Made by a program: the position numbers and the translations under genes. The notes under the pieces are model-generated. The model did no database searches, was not told the origin of the DNA, and worked only from the letters and a program-made list of their open reading frames with translations. Shown here in pieces: positions 1-11,330 of a DNA stretch of 64,000 bases. The DNA comes from Molossus alvarezi (taxonomy: Eukaryota > Chordata > Mammalia > Chiroptera > Molossidae). The first letter of the stretch is position 1; each line of letters begins with the position of its first letter. The DNA lies in assembly GCA_037176705.1 (NCBI GenBank), contig CM073885.1:162926290-162990289 (forward strand), read 5' to 3'.

Positions 1-423
1 CTGGGCTTTTGATTGCTGGAATAGTCTTGATTACCTCTTCAATTTTCTTAGTTGTTATTGGTCTGTTCAAGCTTTCTATCATTTTCTGGTCGAGTTTTGG
101 AAGACTATGTGTTTCTAAAAATTTGTCTATTTCACTTAGATTGTCAAATTTGTTTCCATATAATTGTTCATCGTAGGTGTTAACTATCTTTAGTATTTTT
201 GTGGTATCAGTTGTTACTTCACTTTTATTTCTGATTTTGTGTATTTGGGTTCTCTCTCTTTGTTTCTTGGTGAGTCTAGTTAAGGGTCAATCAATCTTTT
301 TTATCTTTTCAAAAAATGAGCTATTTGTTTCATTGATCTTTTGAATTGTATTTTTTGGGTCTCTATGTCATTTATTTCTGCTCTGATTTTTACTATTTCC
401 TTTCTTCTAATTGCTCTGGGGTT

Positions 424-891
424 TTATTTTTGTTTGTTTTTTAATTCTTTAAGTTGTGAGATTAGACAGTCTTTTAGAAACTTTTTTTGTTTCTTGAGGT
501 AAGTCTGTAGTGCTATGAACTTCCCTCTTAGAACTGCTTTTGCTATATCCCATAGGTTTTGTGTTGCTGTGTGTTCATTTTTACCATTTTCCAGAAAGTT
601 TATAATTTCCTCCTTAATCTCCTTGGTAGCCCATTCATTGTTTAATAACATGCTATTTAGCCTCCACGTGTTCAAAGGTCTTTGCATGTTTTTGTTGCAA
701 TTGATTTCTAGTTTTATGTCATTGTGATCTGAGAAGATGCTTGATATGATTTCAATCTTCTTGAACTTGTAGAGATTTAGTTTGTGTCCAACCATGTGGT
801 CTATCTTTGAGAATAACCCATGTGCACTTGAGAAGAATGTGAATTCTGTAGATTTGGGCTGTAATTCTCTGTAGATATCTATTAAATCCAT
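424..891 (-). pseudogene. L1 ORF2 endonuclease-domain fragment
   Basis: The 155-codon open stretch contains IFSDHNDIKLEI, the SDH motif of the L1 APE-type endonuclease that nicks target DNA, followed by the linker region (NMQRPLNTWRLNSMLLNNEW). It begins and ends at disabling changes, so it is a remnant, not a gene. Confidence 0.88.
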
Positions 892-1518
892 TTGGTCTAG
901 TGCTTCATTTAGAGTCCATTTCCTTGCTAATTTTTTTGTCTAGAGGATCTATCCAGTGGTATCAGTGGGTGTTGATCACTTCTGCTATGATTGTATTGCT
1001 GTTAATTTCTTTTTGAATTCCTCCAGAAGATTTTTAATATATTTTGGTGCTCCTATATTAGATGCATGTATGTTTATCAAGGTTATATCTTCCTGATAGA
1101 TAGATCCTTTAAATATTACTATTATTCTTTGTCTCTATTTGTGGCCTTCATTTTGAAATCTATTTTATCAGATATAAGTATTGCTCCCCAATTTTTTTTT
1201 TCTTTTTGTTTGCTTGAAAGATTTTTTCTATCCCTTCACTTTCAACCTATGTGAGTGTTTTGTTGTGAGGTGGGTCTCTTGTCAACAACATATAGATGAA
1301 GAATGCTTTTTTATCCAATCAGCTACTCTGTGTCTTTGTGTTGAAGCATTCAGTCCATTTACATTTAAGATTATTGATATGTACTTATTTATTGCCATTT
1401 TTGTTTAGTGTGGTTATATTTTTCTACCTATTTCTTCTACTAATTACAGCAGTCCTTTTAACATTTCTTACAGTGGTTTTTTGCTAATGTATTCCCTTAT
1501 CCCTTTTTTTTGTTTGTT

Positions 1519-1758
1519 TTAGTCTGGGAAGCTCTTTATTTGACCTTCTATTTTGAATGATAGCCTTGCTGGATAACATAGTCTTGGATTCAAATCCTTG
1601 TTTTTCATGACCTTGATTACTTCATGCCATTCCCTTCTGGACTGTAGTGTTTCTGTTGAGAAGTCAGCTGCTAGCCTTATGGAGGTTTCTTTGTAGGTGA
1701 CCTGTTGCTTATCTCTTGCTGCTTCTAGGATTCTCTCCTTGCCTTTGATTGTTGGCAT
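1519..1758 (-). pseudogene. L1 ORF1 C-terminal fragment
   Basis: The frame reads KGKERILEAARDKQQVTYKE and later LCYPARLSFKIEGQIKSF, which is the C-terminal RNA-binding region of L1 ORF1 protein. The coiled-coil half continues toward 2340 but is interrupted by stops. Confidence 0.88.
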
Positions 1759-3148
1759 TTTAATTACTATGTGTCTTGGTGTGGGCCTGTTTGGGTTCTT
1801 CTTACTTGGGGCTCTGTGTGCCTCTTGAACTTAAATGCCTTCTTCCCTCACCAAATTAGGAAAGTTTTCTGTCACTATTTCTTTGAATATATTCTCTAAC
1901 CCTTGCTCATTTTCTTCTTCTTCAGGGACTCCTGTGATGCAAATATTATTAGGTTTCCAGTTGTCTCACAGTTCTCTTAAGCTGTCTTCTTTTTTTTTAA
2001 TTGTTTTTTGTTTTGTTTTGTTTTTCTGATTGGTTGATTTTTTTTACCCTGTCTTCTAATTCATTGATCTGGTCCTCAGCCTTCTCTACTCTGCTGTTTA
2101 GACCTTCCAATGTGTTGTTTATTTCTGATATGTCATTCTTGATTTCTTCTTGGTGGTTTTAAATTTCCAACTGGTTGATTTTCAAAATTTCTATGTTCTT
2201 ACTCATGCTGTTGAGCTTCCTCAAGGTCATGGCTCTCAATTCTAGCTCTGTTAACTTGCCTAACTGCTCCACATTTCTCTTATCTTTGGTAGAGGTCTCT
2301 TGTTTTTTTATTTGGCTTCTGTTTTTGTGTTTCACCATTTTGGCTATCAGAGTGGGTTTTGGAGCCTGCCAAATTTCCCTTGTGTGTGTTGGTGTTCTGC
2401 TGCTTGTGGCTCCCTCTTCTGGGTTTGAATGTGCAAGGGATGACCCACTTTAAACACCACTGTCAAGTCTCACTTTCCTGGTTAGAGTTGCTAGCCCAGG
2501 AAGGGTACACTTATCGTCTTGCTTTTTGCCTGAAGGCTATGATTAGCAGTTACTTGAAGAGCTTTGGGTCCTCAGTTGAATGAAAAACTCCCTCCAGAGC
2601 TCAGGGAAAGAAACTTTCAAAGAGTGGGGCAAATGTTGTTTGTTAGTGAATCCTAATTTGCATTTCAATGTCCCACATGAGTGAGGTTGAATCTCCGAGG
2701 GGCCACCAGCCTTCACCCAGAGCCCTGGGAAGGAGCAAGATGACCACCGTCCTGTGTGGCTGCAACTCAACAAAAGCTCTGAGCACCCTCCAAATCGCAA
2801 GTGTCCCCACACAGTTTCAGTCCAGTCTGCCCTCCCTCTGCCGGAGCCCAAGTTAAGCAACTGTGGCTATTTTAGCATCTATCTGGGCTCTGTGCTGTAG
2901 AGCCACTTGGTAGTATAATCCGAGGGCTCTGCTCACAGCTAAGGTGACTGCCGGATGTGGGCTCCCAGGCTTCCCCCTCATGCCTCCGCAATCCTACCAG
3001 GATTGAGTCAGCATACCTGGTTATATGGTCCTCCAAGCTGCTTTTCTGTTGCTTTTTTTCTGATGATTTGTCTTTATTTTTACTGTAATTCCAGTTTGGT
3101 CCTGGGAGATGGTCTGTGTAGCTTCCATTCACTTCTGGCCATTTTGGA

Positions 3149-3300
3149 ATCCTGTTTTAAGTTCTTACAAACACCGATCTGTTCTTCTGATAAGCCTGTT
3201 GCTCCTTGGACAATTACCATACTGTTTTAAGCATTATAGCTCTAGTCTTTTGCAGGTTGTTTTGTTTTTTGTTTTTTTTTATCTCCTTTAATCTAGAAAT
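3149..3300 (-). mobile_element. Old L1 ORF2 fragment
   Basis: The text ACAATTACCATACTGTTTTA near 3210 is the reverse complement of the L1 ORF2 segment reading AAACAGTATGG. It is short, diverged and ends in a T-rich run. Confidence 0.5.
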
Positions 3301-3997
3301 GAGTCTTTTATTGATTCTTGTGAATGTCACACAAAGAGTATAGGCCAATTATTTGTAGAATATTTTTCAATTTGTGTTTGTTTTATATTTTCTCACGATT
3401 ATATTTATGTTATACATCTCCAGCAGTAATAGAAGTAACACTGTGTTCTCATTGCATTTTATAAGGTGGCACATGATTTCAGTTTGTACCATTAATCATT
3501 CTGTTTACTTTGATTAAGGTGGTATCTTCCATGCTTCTTCAGCTATAAAGTTGTTCTTTTCCCGTTTGTAATATATAAATATTTTGTTGTGAGCTATTTG
3601 TAAATATGTAAATATCTCTAAAGTCTTCTACACATTTAGGTGTTACTAGTGTGGATTCGTGATTTTCTATTTTATTTGATGTCTTATAAGCAATTACTAT
3701 CATTATTAATTTTAATTAATCACAGGATTGTGATTGTGTGTGTGTGTGTTGACATGTCCCAGTTGTTCTTTGAGCACTCCATTAATTTTTAGCACAGCAA
3801 TGTTGTTGGTTCATCTGAGAATTTTCATGTCCACCCCTGAGCTAATCTGTGATATCAGGTATTTCTCCAAGAGCCCTGGTTCCTTTTAGTGGAAATGATA
3901 GTTACAATGAGTGCTAGGTGCTTGCATGGCTATAGGAGTTTTACTGCCTAGGCCCTCTCCATGGACAGAGCGAGGGAATGTACATATGTGTATACCA
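3301..3997. other. AT-rich sequence, nothing recognised
   Basis: There is no convincing open frame or repeat signature apart from a short (GT)n near 3738-3750. It may be decayed L1 sequence. Confidence 0.4.
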
Positions 3998-4130
3998 GGG
4001 TGTCCCATAAGTCTTAGTGCAATTTAAGCTTTAAGAACTTCAGAAGTACAAATGCTATTAATTGACAAAAGAATCATTGGAAAATTTAGTAATTTATACT
4101 TTTTTATAACTAGTTTTGTAAATTTTGAAA
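3998..4130 (+). mobile_element. Mariner-type DNA transposon end, candidate
   Basis: AGGGTGTCCCATAAGTCTTA followed by GTGCAATTTAAGCTTTAA resembles the terminal region of mammalian mariner-class transposons. Only one end is visible; the rest decays into AT-rich DNA before the (TTTA)n run. Confidence 0.45.
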
Positions 4131-4135
4131 AATTA

Positions 4136-4138
4136 GGT

Positions 4139-4182
<44 letters not shown>
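4136..4182. repeat. (TTTA)n microsatellite
   Basis: About eleven TTTA units in a row, abutting the truncated SINE that follows. Confidence 0.9.
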
Positions 4183-4183
<1 letters not shown>

Positions 4184-4200
4184 ATTTTATTTTTGTTACA

Positions 4201-4330
4201 GATGTTTCTCCTGGTTGGTCATGTGGGTAGCAGCCACTAAATGTATCCCTTTCATATTGATGTTTCTCTCTCCCTCCCACTCTATCTAAAAAAAAAAGGA
4301 AAAATGTCCTCAGGTAAGAATAAAAAAAAA
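4201..4330 (+). mobile_element. VES-type SINE, 5'-truncated
   Basis: Only the back half is present: a GTCATGTGGGTGGCAG-like segment, GATGTTTCTCTCTCCCTCC, and the tail GTCCTCAGGTAAGAATAAAA. The tRNA head with the A box is missing. Confidence 0.8.
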
Positions 4331-4332
4331 AT

Positions 4333-4385
4333 TCTCACCAAAGGATACTTTTTTTTATTTATCTTCAGATAAAGTGGGAGGGAGG

Positions 4386-4447
<62 letters not shown>

Positions 4448-4608
4448 TTGATGTGGGAGAGACACATCAACTGGTTGCCTCCCAAATGACCCTGGCCAGG
4501 GCCAGGGACCAAACCACAACTAAGGTATGTGCTGTTGACTGGAATTGAACCTTCTACTCTTTGGTCTTTGGGCCAATGCTGTAACAGTTGAGCCAAACTT
4601 TCCAGGGC
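4333..4608 (-). mobile_element. VES-type SINE, full length, with (AG)n expansion
   Basis: In reverse it starts GCCCTGGAAAGTTTGGCTCAA at 4608 and runs to the ATAAAAAA-type tail. The pyrimidine run of the body has grown to about 30 AG units at 4380-4442. It lies back to back with the truncated SINE at 4201-4330. Confidence 0.9.
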
Positions 4609-4685
4609 AAAAACACTTTTTGAAGTGAAATTGGCTATTTTATGTGTGAGTGTGATACTGAACTCAGATTTGGCTGCCTGCTGCT

Positions 4686-5060
4686 TTGAGAGTCAATACT
4701 CCAGAGACAGGTGTTGATGGAAGAAAAGACAGTTTATTCAAATGCCAGCAGCCTGAGCAGATGGCGGACTCCTGTCCTAAAGACCACCTTTACATCTCAG
4801 TGCAGGCAGGGGTTTTTACGAGGGAGAGGGAAAGCAGAACAAAAAAATCATGGGGAGGAGAGTTGAAAGTTCTCCATGTGTAAGTCAGCACAGTCTATTC
4901 CGATGATTATCTTGAAGCTGAACAAGTGGAGGTCTGGTTTTCATGGATGGAAGTCACCAAGTCTCCTGGAGCTGGACTTTCTGGTTGCTGGAGTCAGTTT
5001 CCTTTGAAGTTAGTCCTTGGAACTTCTACAGAAATATGCTGTTTTTCAATGGTTACATAT
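4686..5060 (-). mobile_element. Possible solitary LTR, antisense
   Basis: On the minus strand a TGAATAAACTGTC polyadenylation-like stretch (near 4730) is followed by about 50 bases ending near 4686, as in the R/U5 part of a retroviral LTR. No internal retroviral genes are nearby. The ends and target duplication could not be fixed, so the call is tentative. Confidence 0.35.
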
Positions 5061-5380
5061 TAGTTAATTCATTTAAAAAAACACACTTTTAACAGAAACT
5101 AATTTAAAAGAATTGAGGGGTGAGTTACTGGAGTGCACAGGAAGGAAGAATATGACTACAGTTTAGTGCCACTGCTTTGATTCATGCCAATGCATCAGTA
5201 AATTTACCATTTCTTTTGAGCTTCAGTGCAAATGTTAACTTCTTCAAAAGTAATGTATAAATTCCACATTTAACCTATACTTTTTATGGAGTGGGATTTT
5301 TGAAGAAAAGAAAATGATCTTGAAGATCACAAGGAAGTATACATTTCCAATAACAGTTATGAAATGATGAAAAAATATAA
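5061..5380. other. Unassigned AT-rich spacer
   Basis: No open frame of note and no recognisable repeat. Confidence 0.4.
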
Positions 5381-6480
5381 TGGATTATTGCTACTGGCTG
5401 GAAGGGGTAACTGCTACAGGAATTTTTGTTCTACCATAAAGAAATAAAAAACAAAAACAACAACAACAAAAAGACCCAGAAAAAATACATAACTATTTTT
5501 CAAACATAAAGCAACAGGCAATGAACAAATTAGGTGAGCACTAGCCCTGGATTACTACCCAGAGGCAGTGTTCAGGATACTGCTCAGGAAACCCAAACAG
5601 AGCCTAGTATCTCACTAAATTGAGGGAAAAAAAGATTACAGTTCTGGGAGATTGAGGAGATTGGGACAGAACACAAGAAAGTAGAAAGATGTTCAGGGGA
5701 AAATCTTGAGGCTCTGCCAAGGGGTCCTTTCAAACTATTGGCTGAATCCTAACCTCCCCAGGCTGAGTAAAGAACCACCATAGAGCAGTGGGCCATGCAA
5801 CACCTAGAGATCACACAAAGATGGGCAAATACCAGGCATGGGATAGAGTTTTCTAAAGGGAATCACCCAAGTAGTGGGGCCAAATTATCCTAGACTGAAG
5901 GCTGCTCTGACTCACCCTAATCAAGCAAAAAAGCAAGCCTAAGGGATCAAACTGATTCCAACTAACTTAACTGCCTATCAGATAAAAGGACAGTATTTCT
6001 AAGGAATACTACAAAATCTAGACCCCAACGATATAAAACTGCAAAAAGCAATCAAAACAATCCACCATATCAATAGGCTAAAGAAGATAAAGCATGTAAC
6101 CTTACAAAAAAGCATTTGCTAAAATGCAATACCCACAGCAAAAGACAGCAACCTAGGAAAGAACATCTACAAAACACTCACCTACATACCCTACAAGTAA
6201 AATCATAGTTAGTTAGTAGTGAAAGAATCGATGGTTCTCACTGGGTTAAGGAAACAACAAAAGGTAAACAAACAGTAAAATCCATTCAAAGGAATACTAT
6301 TGTGCAATAAAAAGGAATGAACAGCTGAGACATGCAACAGCATGAAAAAGTCTCAACACATTATGCACATGAAATATTTAGAAAAAATACTACATACTAT
6401 GTGATTTCATTGATATGAATTCTTTAAGTTAAAACTATGGTGATAGAAGCAGATTTGAGGTTTCCAGGATTTGGGGCTTG
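5381..6480 (+). mobile_element. Old L1 remnants including a 3' end
   Basis: The stretch 6280-6470 matches the old L1 3' region: AATACTATTGTGCAATAAAAAGG, CATGCAACAGCATGAAAAAGT, then ACTATGGTGATAGAAGCAG. The stretch 6061-6130 looks like ORF2 (ATCAATAGGCTAAAGAAGAT). Upstream sequence is purine-rich and probably also L1-derived. Confidence 0.65.
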
Positions 6481-6974
6481 TGCTAGAAAAGGACTACAAA
6501 GGAGCAGGAAGAAAATTCGAGGGGGGATGCAAACGTTTCTATATCATAGAGTGGTAAAAAGACACTCTCAGGCCATCCCTAAAGTTCCTATCATCTGTTA
6601 TGTTCAGTACATCTCCATCTGCATCCATCCCCTAGCACTGTTTACCTCCCTCTTGTCCTGTGCTAACCACCTCACTCAAAATACACACACCATCACTTTT
6701 TGGAGGAAGAACTATTTGTGACAGCAGCTACTACATTTCATAGCACTCAGAAAAAAGTGCAAGGCATTGCAAGTGGGCAACAGTGAGGACGATGACAAAA
6801 GCTGACTTTGAGCAGCACACAAGTGTTAGAAATATTTATCAAAACACATTTATATGGCATATTTCATCATTTTACATTTAACTTCTATGAAACAGGGATA
6901 CAACTTTCAATGGAAAGCATCATGCAATTCCAATTGTGTCTTTTTATTTGTCTTAGTGGTAAATTTTTTGAAAA
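6481..6974. other. Unassigned sequence
   Basis: The 94-codon frame at 6437-6721 begins inside L1 3' sequence and shows no conserved family, so it is not called as a gene. Confidence 0.4.
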
Positions 6975-7167
6975 TATATTTTTATTGATTTTTTTTTTTT
7001 AGAGAGAGAGATAGAAACATCAATGAGAGAACATCGATCAGTGCCTCCTGCACACCCCTGGTGGGTGGAGAGCTTGAAACCGGGACATGTGCCCTGACCA
7101 GGAATTGAACCAGTGACCTCTTGGTGCATGGGATTATGACCAATTCACTGAACCACACTAACTAGGA
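6975..7167 (-). mobile_element. VES-type SINE, ATCAATAAAA-tail subtype
   Basis: The inverted tail TTTTTATTGATTTTTTTT is at the left, the body has GAGAGAACATCGATCAGTGCC, and the head ends near 7167 (GTTAGTGTGGTTCAGTGAATTGG when reversed). Confidence 0.88.
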
Positions 7168-7334
7168 AATGGCAAATTTAAAAATAACATTGAATCTTAG
7201 AATTGATGACAGAAGTCTGGCTCTAAACTGCAGAATGGCTGGAACCTTGATGCACAGGATTTTAACTGCACATTGACACTGCGGTGGACCTCTTAGTCTC
7301 TCGAGGCTGCACATTGCCAAAGGCTTGGCACAAG

Positions 7335-7775
7335 TCTGGAAAGTACAGTAAGTATTTCTTCATGTGGAACTGTGAGCTGCTCTGGCTGTGCAGGTAAATG
7401 CCAAGTCCACCTCTGCCTCCACCACACACAACAAGGTGGGCATGCTGCTCAATTTCTGGCATCCAGCATGCCCCTCCCACCCCACTCCCAGTCTGCGCTG
7501 CTGCCACACGTTCACCCCATGCACACCTTGGATGAGCAATCCTCGGCCAGTGTGGAGTATTTGGTGTTCATCATGCCCAGGAGCAGTGCTCTTAGCTGCA
7601 GTGCCTGGTGCAAGAGAAACAGTTGTCAATGGAGTTCAAATGTTTGTGGCTAGGAGTGCATGGAGTATAGAAGTCAGGTTTCCCCATTTGTCTCCCAGCC
7701 CAAGAGTTTGCCCTGGGAACCCCAGGTGGAGTCTGGTGCTAAAAATGTAGGTGGAGGCTGTGCAGGTGCATGGAG
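7335..7775 (-). pseudogene. FRMD4A-like: FRMD4A-like C-terminal exon, decayed
   Basis: Read on the minus strand, pieces of the FRMD4A tail appear in order but in shifting frames. They are an HSLHLHF stretch near 7765, a GKLLG stretch, PDFYTP, NTKYSTLAEDCSSK-like sequence, and GIYLHSQSSSQFHMKKYLLY near 7340-7410. FRMD4A has the same order ending in YLHSQ..SSQY.IKEYPLYIEG. There is an in-frame TAG after LHLHF, a net -2 shift before PDFYTP, a TAA where FRMD4A has Ser before the EHYY region, and another shift at the MN-NYSTLAED segment. FRMD4A is a FERM scaffold at epithelial junctions; this copy cannot encode that tail. It pairs with the exons at 12176 and 15116 on the same strand. Confidence 0.7.
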
Positions 7776-8640
7776 CTGAGGCCCACCTACTTTCAGGGAG
7801 GGGCTACTAGGTTTGGGGGCCCAGGGTAAAGGTTGGGGGATCTGCAATCATTGAACTTAGGAAAAAGTGAGTGGCCGAGAAAAATAAAGGTGTTACCCTT
7901 GGGATCCAGGTGCTTCCCATTTTTACCAAGTAAAGGGATGTTGGAGAATAGGGTTTATCCCTAAAGGCAAGCCTGTTCTTTGCTTTGGTTTTTGATTCTC
8001 ACTGGGAAATGGGACTGAAGACAACACCCACATAAAGTTTTCCTATGAGAAATGTGTGCCAAGAGCAAGGGCTTTGTTTTTTTTAAAGGTGGAAAAAAAT
8101 TCTACAGATACAAAGAAAACCAAGAAAATGCCTATTCTAATATTATGTTAAACCAGATGAATATCCTATTTTTGCAGGTCAATAAACAGCCCAGCAGGTG
8201 CATTTCATATAATTAAACTAAATACTATTACAAAACCCACATAAATGATTTCAATTTCCATGAAGACTCTAAAAGGGAAGGAAGGTGGAACACGAAAAAT
8301 GACTGAGGCAAAAACTTACCATGCCGCCACTCTGTATATAGTCCATTCAGCTTATCTGCGTCCACATTATAAATATCCACCAATATGGCACACAATGCTA
8401 GGGCCACATGTAAAATTCAGGGTGGGCCTATTGGCCAAGTACACAAAGGCATGAGTTTAGTTCTCATCACCCTCAGGGGTGAATGCAAAGTCTCCAACAT
8501 GTGGCAATATATAACAACCTCAACTCTTCTGTTACAAAGGAATCTCATAAAATTGTTCTCTTTTTCTCCCTTGGAGAGACTGGAGTCCACAGAGGCCAAA
8601 CCAGGGCTGGGTCTCTGATATTCAAAACACAGCTCCCATT
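7776..8640. other. Unassigned sequence, probably former FRMD4A-like intron
   Basis: It is more GC-rich than the surroundings to about 7900 and then AT-rich. Small open frames on both strands (8245-8707) show no family resemblance. No SINE lies inside. Confidence 0.35.
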
Positions 8641-8765
8641 CCAAGATGGCTGCAGAGCAGGTGAAAGCAACACACACCTCCCAGCTTCAAACCCAATTTA
8701 CAGCTGAAAGTGGAGCAATCAACCTGAATAACAACTGGAGGCAGTGTTTCTCTTAAGATCAGAAC

Positions 8766-8820
8766 AGCCCTGGCCAGTTTCACTCAGTGGCAGAGTGTCA
8801 GCCCAAGGACAGAAAGGGGT
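8766..8820 (+). mobile_element. VES SINE head only
   Basis: CCCTGGCCAGTTTCACTCAG and the following A-box region stop near the B box, and L1 ORF2 sequence resumes at once. There is no SINE body or A-rich tail. A second head-only piece is at 25401-25453. Confidence 0.75.
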
Positions 8821-9332
8821 GATTCCCCTTTCACCCCTCTTATTCAACATAGTACTGGAAGTATGATGAGCCACAGCAATCAGACAAGAAAAAGAAATAA
8901 AAGACAAGCAAATTGGAAAGGAGGAAGCAAAACTGTCATTATTCACATATGACATTATATTGTATATTGAAAACCCTAATGACACCAACAAAAACTACTA
9001 GATCCAATAAAGTGACTTTAGCAAAGCAACAGCATACAAAATCAATATCTAGAAATCAATGTCATTTCTATACATCAATATTAAACTATAAGAAAGGGAA
9101 ACTAAGAAAACAATTGTACTTACTTTTGCAACAACACACAAATAAACTACCTAGAAATAAATTTAACCGAAGGTAAAAGACATATGATTGAAAAATTATA
9201 GGACATTGATGAAATAAATTGAGGAAGATACAAATAAGTGAAAAGATATAACATAATCATGGATTGTAAGACTTAACATTTTTTTAAATTTACATACTGC
9301 CCAAAGCAATCTATAGATTTAAAGATATTCCA

Positions 9333-9485
9333 GGCCTGGCTTATGTGGCTCAGTAGTTGAGCATCGACCCATGCATCAAGAGGGTGCTCACTGGTTTGAT
9401 TCTGAGTCAGGGCACATGCCCAGATTGTGGGCCTGATCCCCAGCGGGGGCCATGCAGGAGGTGACCAATTGATATTCTCTCATTG

Positions 9486-9537
<52 letters not shown>

Positions 9538-9586
9538 ACTCCCTCTTTCTATTTCTCTAAAAAAAATGAATAAAAGTGGAAAAAAA
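9333..9586 (+). mobile_element. VES-type SINE with (TC)n expansion
   Basis: The head GGCCTGGCTTATGTGGCTCAG and the B-box-like GGTTTGATTCTG are visible. The pyrimidine run at 9490-9533 has grown to more than 20 TC units. It splits the L1 between ATAGATTTAAAG and AAAATACCAATGGCATA. Confidence 0.9.
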
Positions 9587-11194
9587 GCAATTTGAATTAA
9601 AATACCAATGGCATATTTCACAGATCTAGAAAAAATATTCCAAAAATTTAGATAAAACCAAATATTCTGAATAGCCTCAGCAATCCTGAGAAAGATGAAC
9701 AAAGTTGGAGAGATAACAACACCAGGTATCGAATTATACTACGAGGCCACTGTAATCAAAACTGGCATAAGAACAGACATATAGACCAGTGGAATAGAAC
9801 AGAGAGCCCAGAAATCAACCCACACATTTATACTCAATATTTCACAAAGGAGGCAAGAGCATACAATGGAGTAAAAACAGTCTATTTAATAAATGGTGGT
9901 GGGAAAGTTGGACAGAATCTAGACCACCAACTTACACCATGCACAAGATTAAAACCAAAATGTACAAAAAACTTAAATGTAAGTTACAAAATTATAAAAA
10001 TCCCAGAATAAGACATAGGCAGTAAAATCTCAGACATCTCTCATAGCAATACTTCAGCTGATTTTTCTTGTAGGGCCGAGGAAACATAGAAAACTAAATA
10101 AATGAGACCACATCAAACTAAAAAGTTTCTGCTCAGTAAAAGAAATCATCAAAATGAAAAGGGATCTCACTGTATGGGAGAACATATTTGCCAATTATAT
10201 ATCTGATAGAGGTGAATTTCCAAAATATAACTTATATAACTCAAATCCAGGAAGACAAACAATCCAATTAATACATGGACAAAGGACTTGAATAGATATT
10301 TCTTCAAAGAGGACATACAGATGGTCAAGAGACATGTGAAAATGCTCCAAGTCACGGGTCGTCAGAGAGATGCAAATTAAAAGTACAATGAGGTATCACC
10401 TCACACTTGCCAGAATGGCTACCATCAAAAAATCAACAGACAACAAGTGTTTGAGAGGATGCGGGGGAAAGGGAACCCCACTGCACTAATGGAGGGAATA
10501 CAGACTGGTGAAAGCACTGTGGACCACAGTACGGAATTTGCCCAAAAAATTAAAAATGGAACTGCCCTATGACACAGTGATCCCACTTCTGGGAATATAT
10601 CTTACAAATCCTCAAACACCAATCAGAAAAAATACATGCACCCCTGTGTTCATAGCAATGCTGTTTACAATAGCCAAGATTGGAAACAGCCCAAGTGCCC
10701 ATCAGTAGATGAGTAGATAAAAAAGGTATTGTACGTTTACACAATGGAATTCTATGCAGCTGTAAAAAGGAAGAAACTCTTACCTTTTGGGACAGCATGG
10801 ATGGGCATAGAGACTGTAATGCTAAGTGAAATAAGCCAGTCAGAGAAAGACAAATATTATATGATCTCACTTATATATGGAATCTAAAGAACAAAATAAA
10901 CTGACATACTAAACAGAACCAGGGACATGGAACAGACTGACGGATGTCAGAGGAGAGGTGGGAGGAGCCACAGGTAAAAGAAGGTGAAAAAATTAGCCAA
11001 AGAACAAGTGTGCTTAGCGCATGGACACAGAGAACAAAGTGGTGAGGGCCAAGGGAGGGGAGGGCTAGGTCTGGGCAGAGTGGGGAAAAGGAGGAAAAAT
11101 GGGGGACATCTGTAATGTCAACAATAAAAATTAAATTTTAAACATTATAATTGTTCAGAGTAAATACATTACTTAATTAATAAAGAACATGTGA

Positions 11195-11330
11195 GCATAT
11201 AGCAAGGTGGCACCACATACAAGCCATGAGATGAGGCCTCAGAATATCACCTACTTGACCAGCACCTTGATCTTGGACTTGCCACCTCCGGAGTGTCCAG
11301 AAATAAATTTCTATTGTTCAAGCAAAAACC
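11195..11330 (+). mobile_element. MaLR-type LTR 3' fragment
   Basis: CAGCACCTTGATCTTGGACT, then CCTCCGGAGTGTCCAGAAATAAATTTCTATTG, is the conserved 3' portion of mammalian MaLR (MLT/MST-type) solitary LTRs, including the AATAAA signal. No internal region is present. Confidence 0.7.

Larger units (their letters stand above)
1..3148 (-). mobile_element. L1 LINE, 5' half, antisense, cut by window edge
   Basis: Read on the minus strand, this is the front of an L1. A GC-richer 5' UTR runs from about 3148 to 2340 and starts with a CCAAAATGGCC-type motif. ORF1 follows (about 2340-1519) and then the ORF2 endonuclease domain (about 1200-1). The order UTR, ORF1, ORF2 is preserved, but both frames carry stops and shifts, so the element is dead. 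The RT half lies beyond the left edge. Confidence 0.9.
8641..11140 (+). mobile_element. L1 LINE, internally deleted, SINE-interrupted
   Basis: A short 5'-UTR-like piece (CCATTCCAAGATGGCTGCAG, 8638-8740) joins straight to late ORF2 (TCTTAAGATCAG at 8751; CACCCCTCTTATTCAACATAG at 8834). It then runs through the ORF2 C-terminus to the 3' UTR and a CAACAATAAAAATTAAATTT tail at about 11140. ORF1 and most of ORF2 are absent. A VES head fragment (8766-8820) and a full SINE (9333-9586) interrupt it. Confidence 0.85.

Noticed and set aside
4282..4596. 104-codon minus-strand frame with long Ser-Leu run
   Set aside because: It is the translation of the (AG)n tract of a SINE.
7372..7750. Plus-strand frames of 93 and 120 codons
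   Set aside because: They are antisense shadows of the decayed FRMD4A-like exon on the minus strand.
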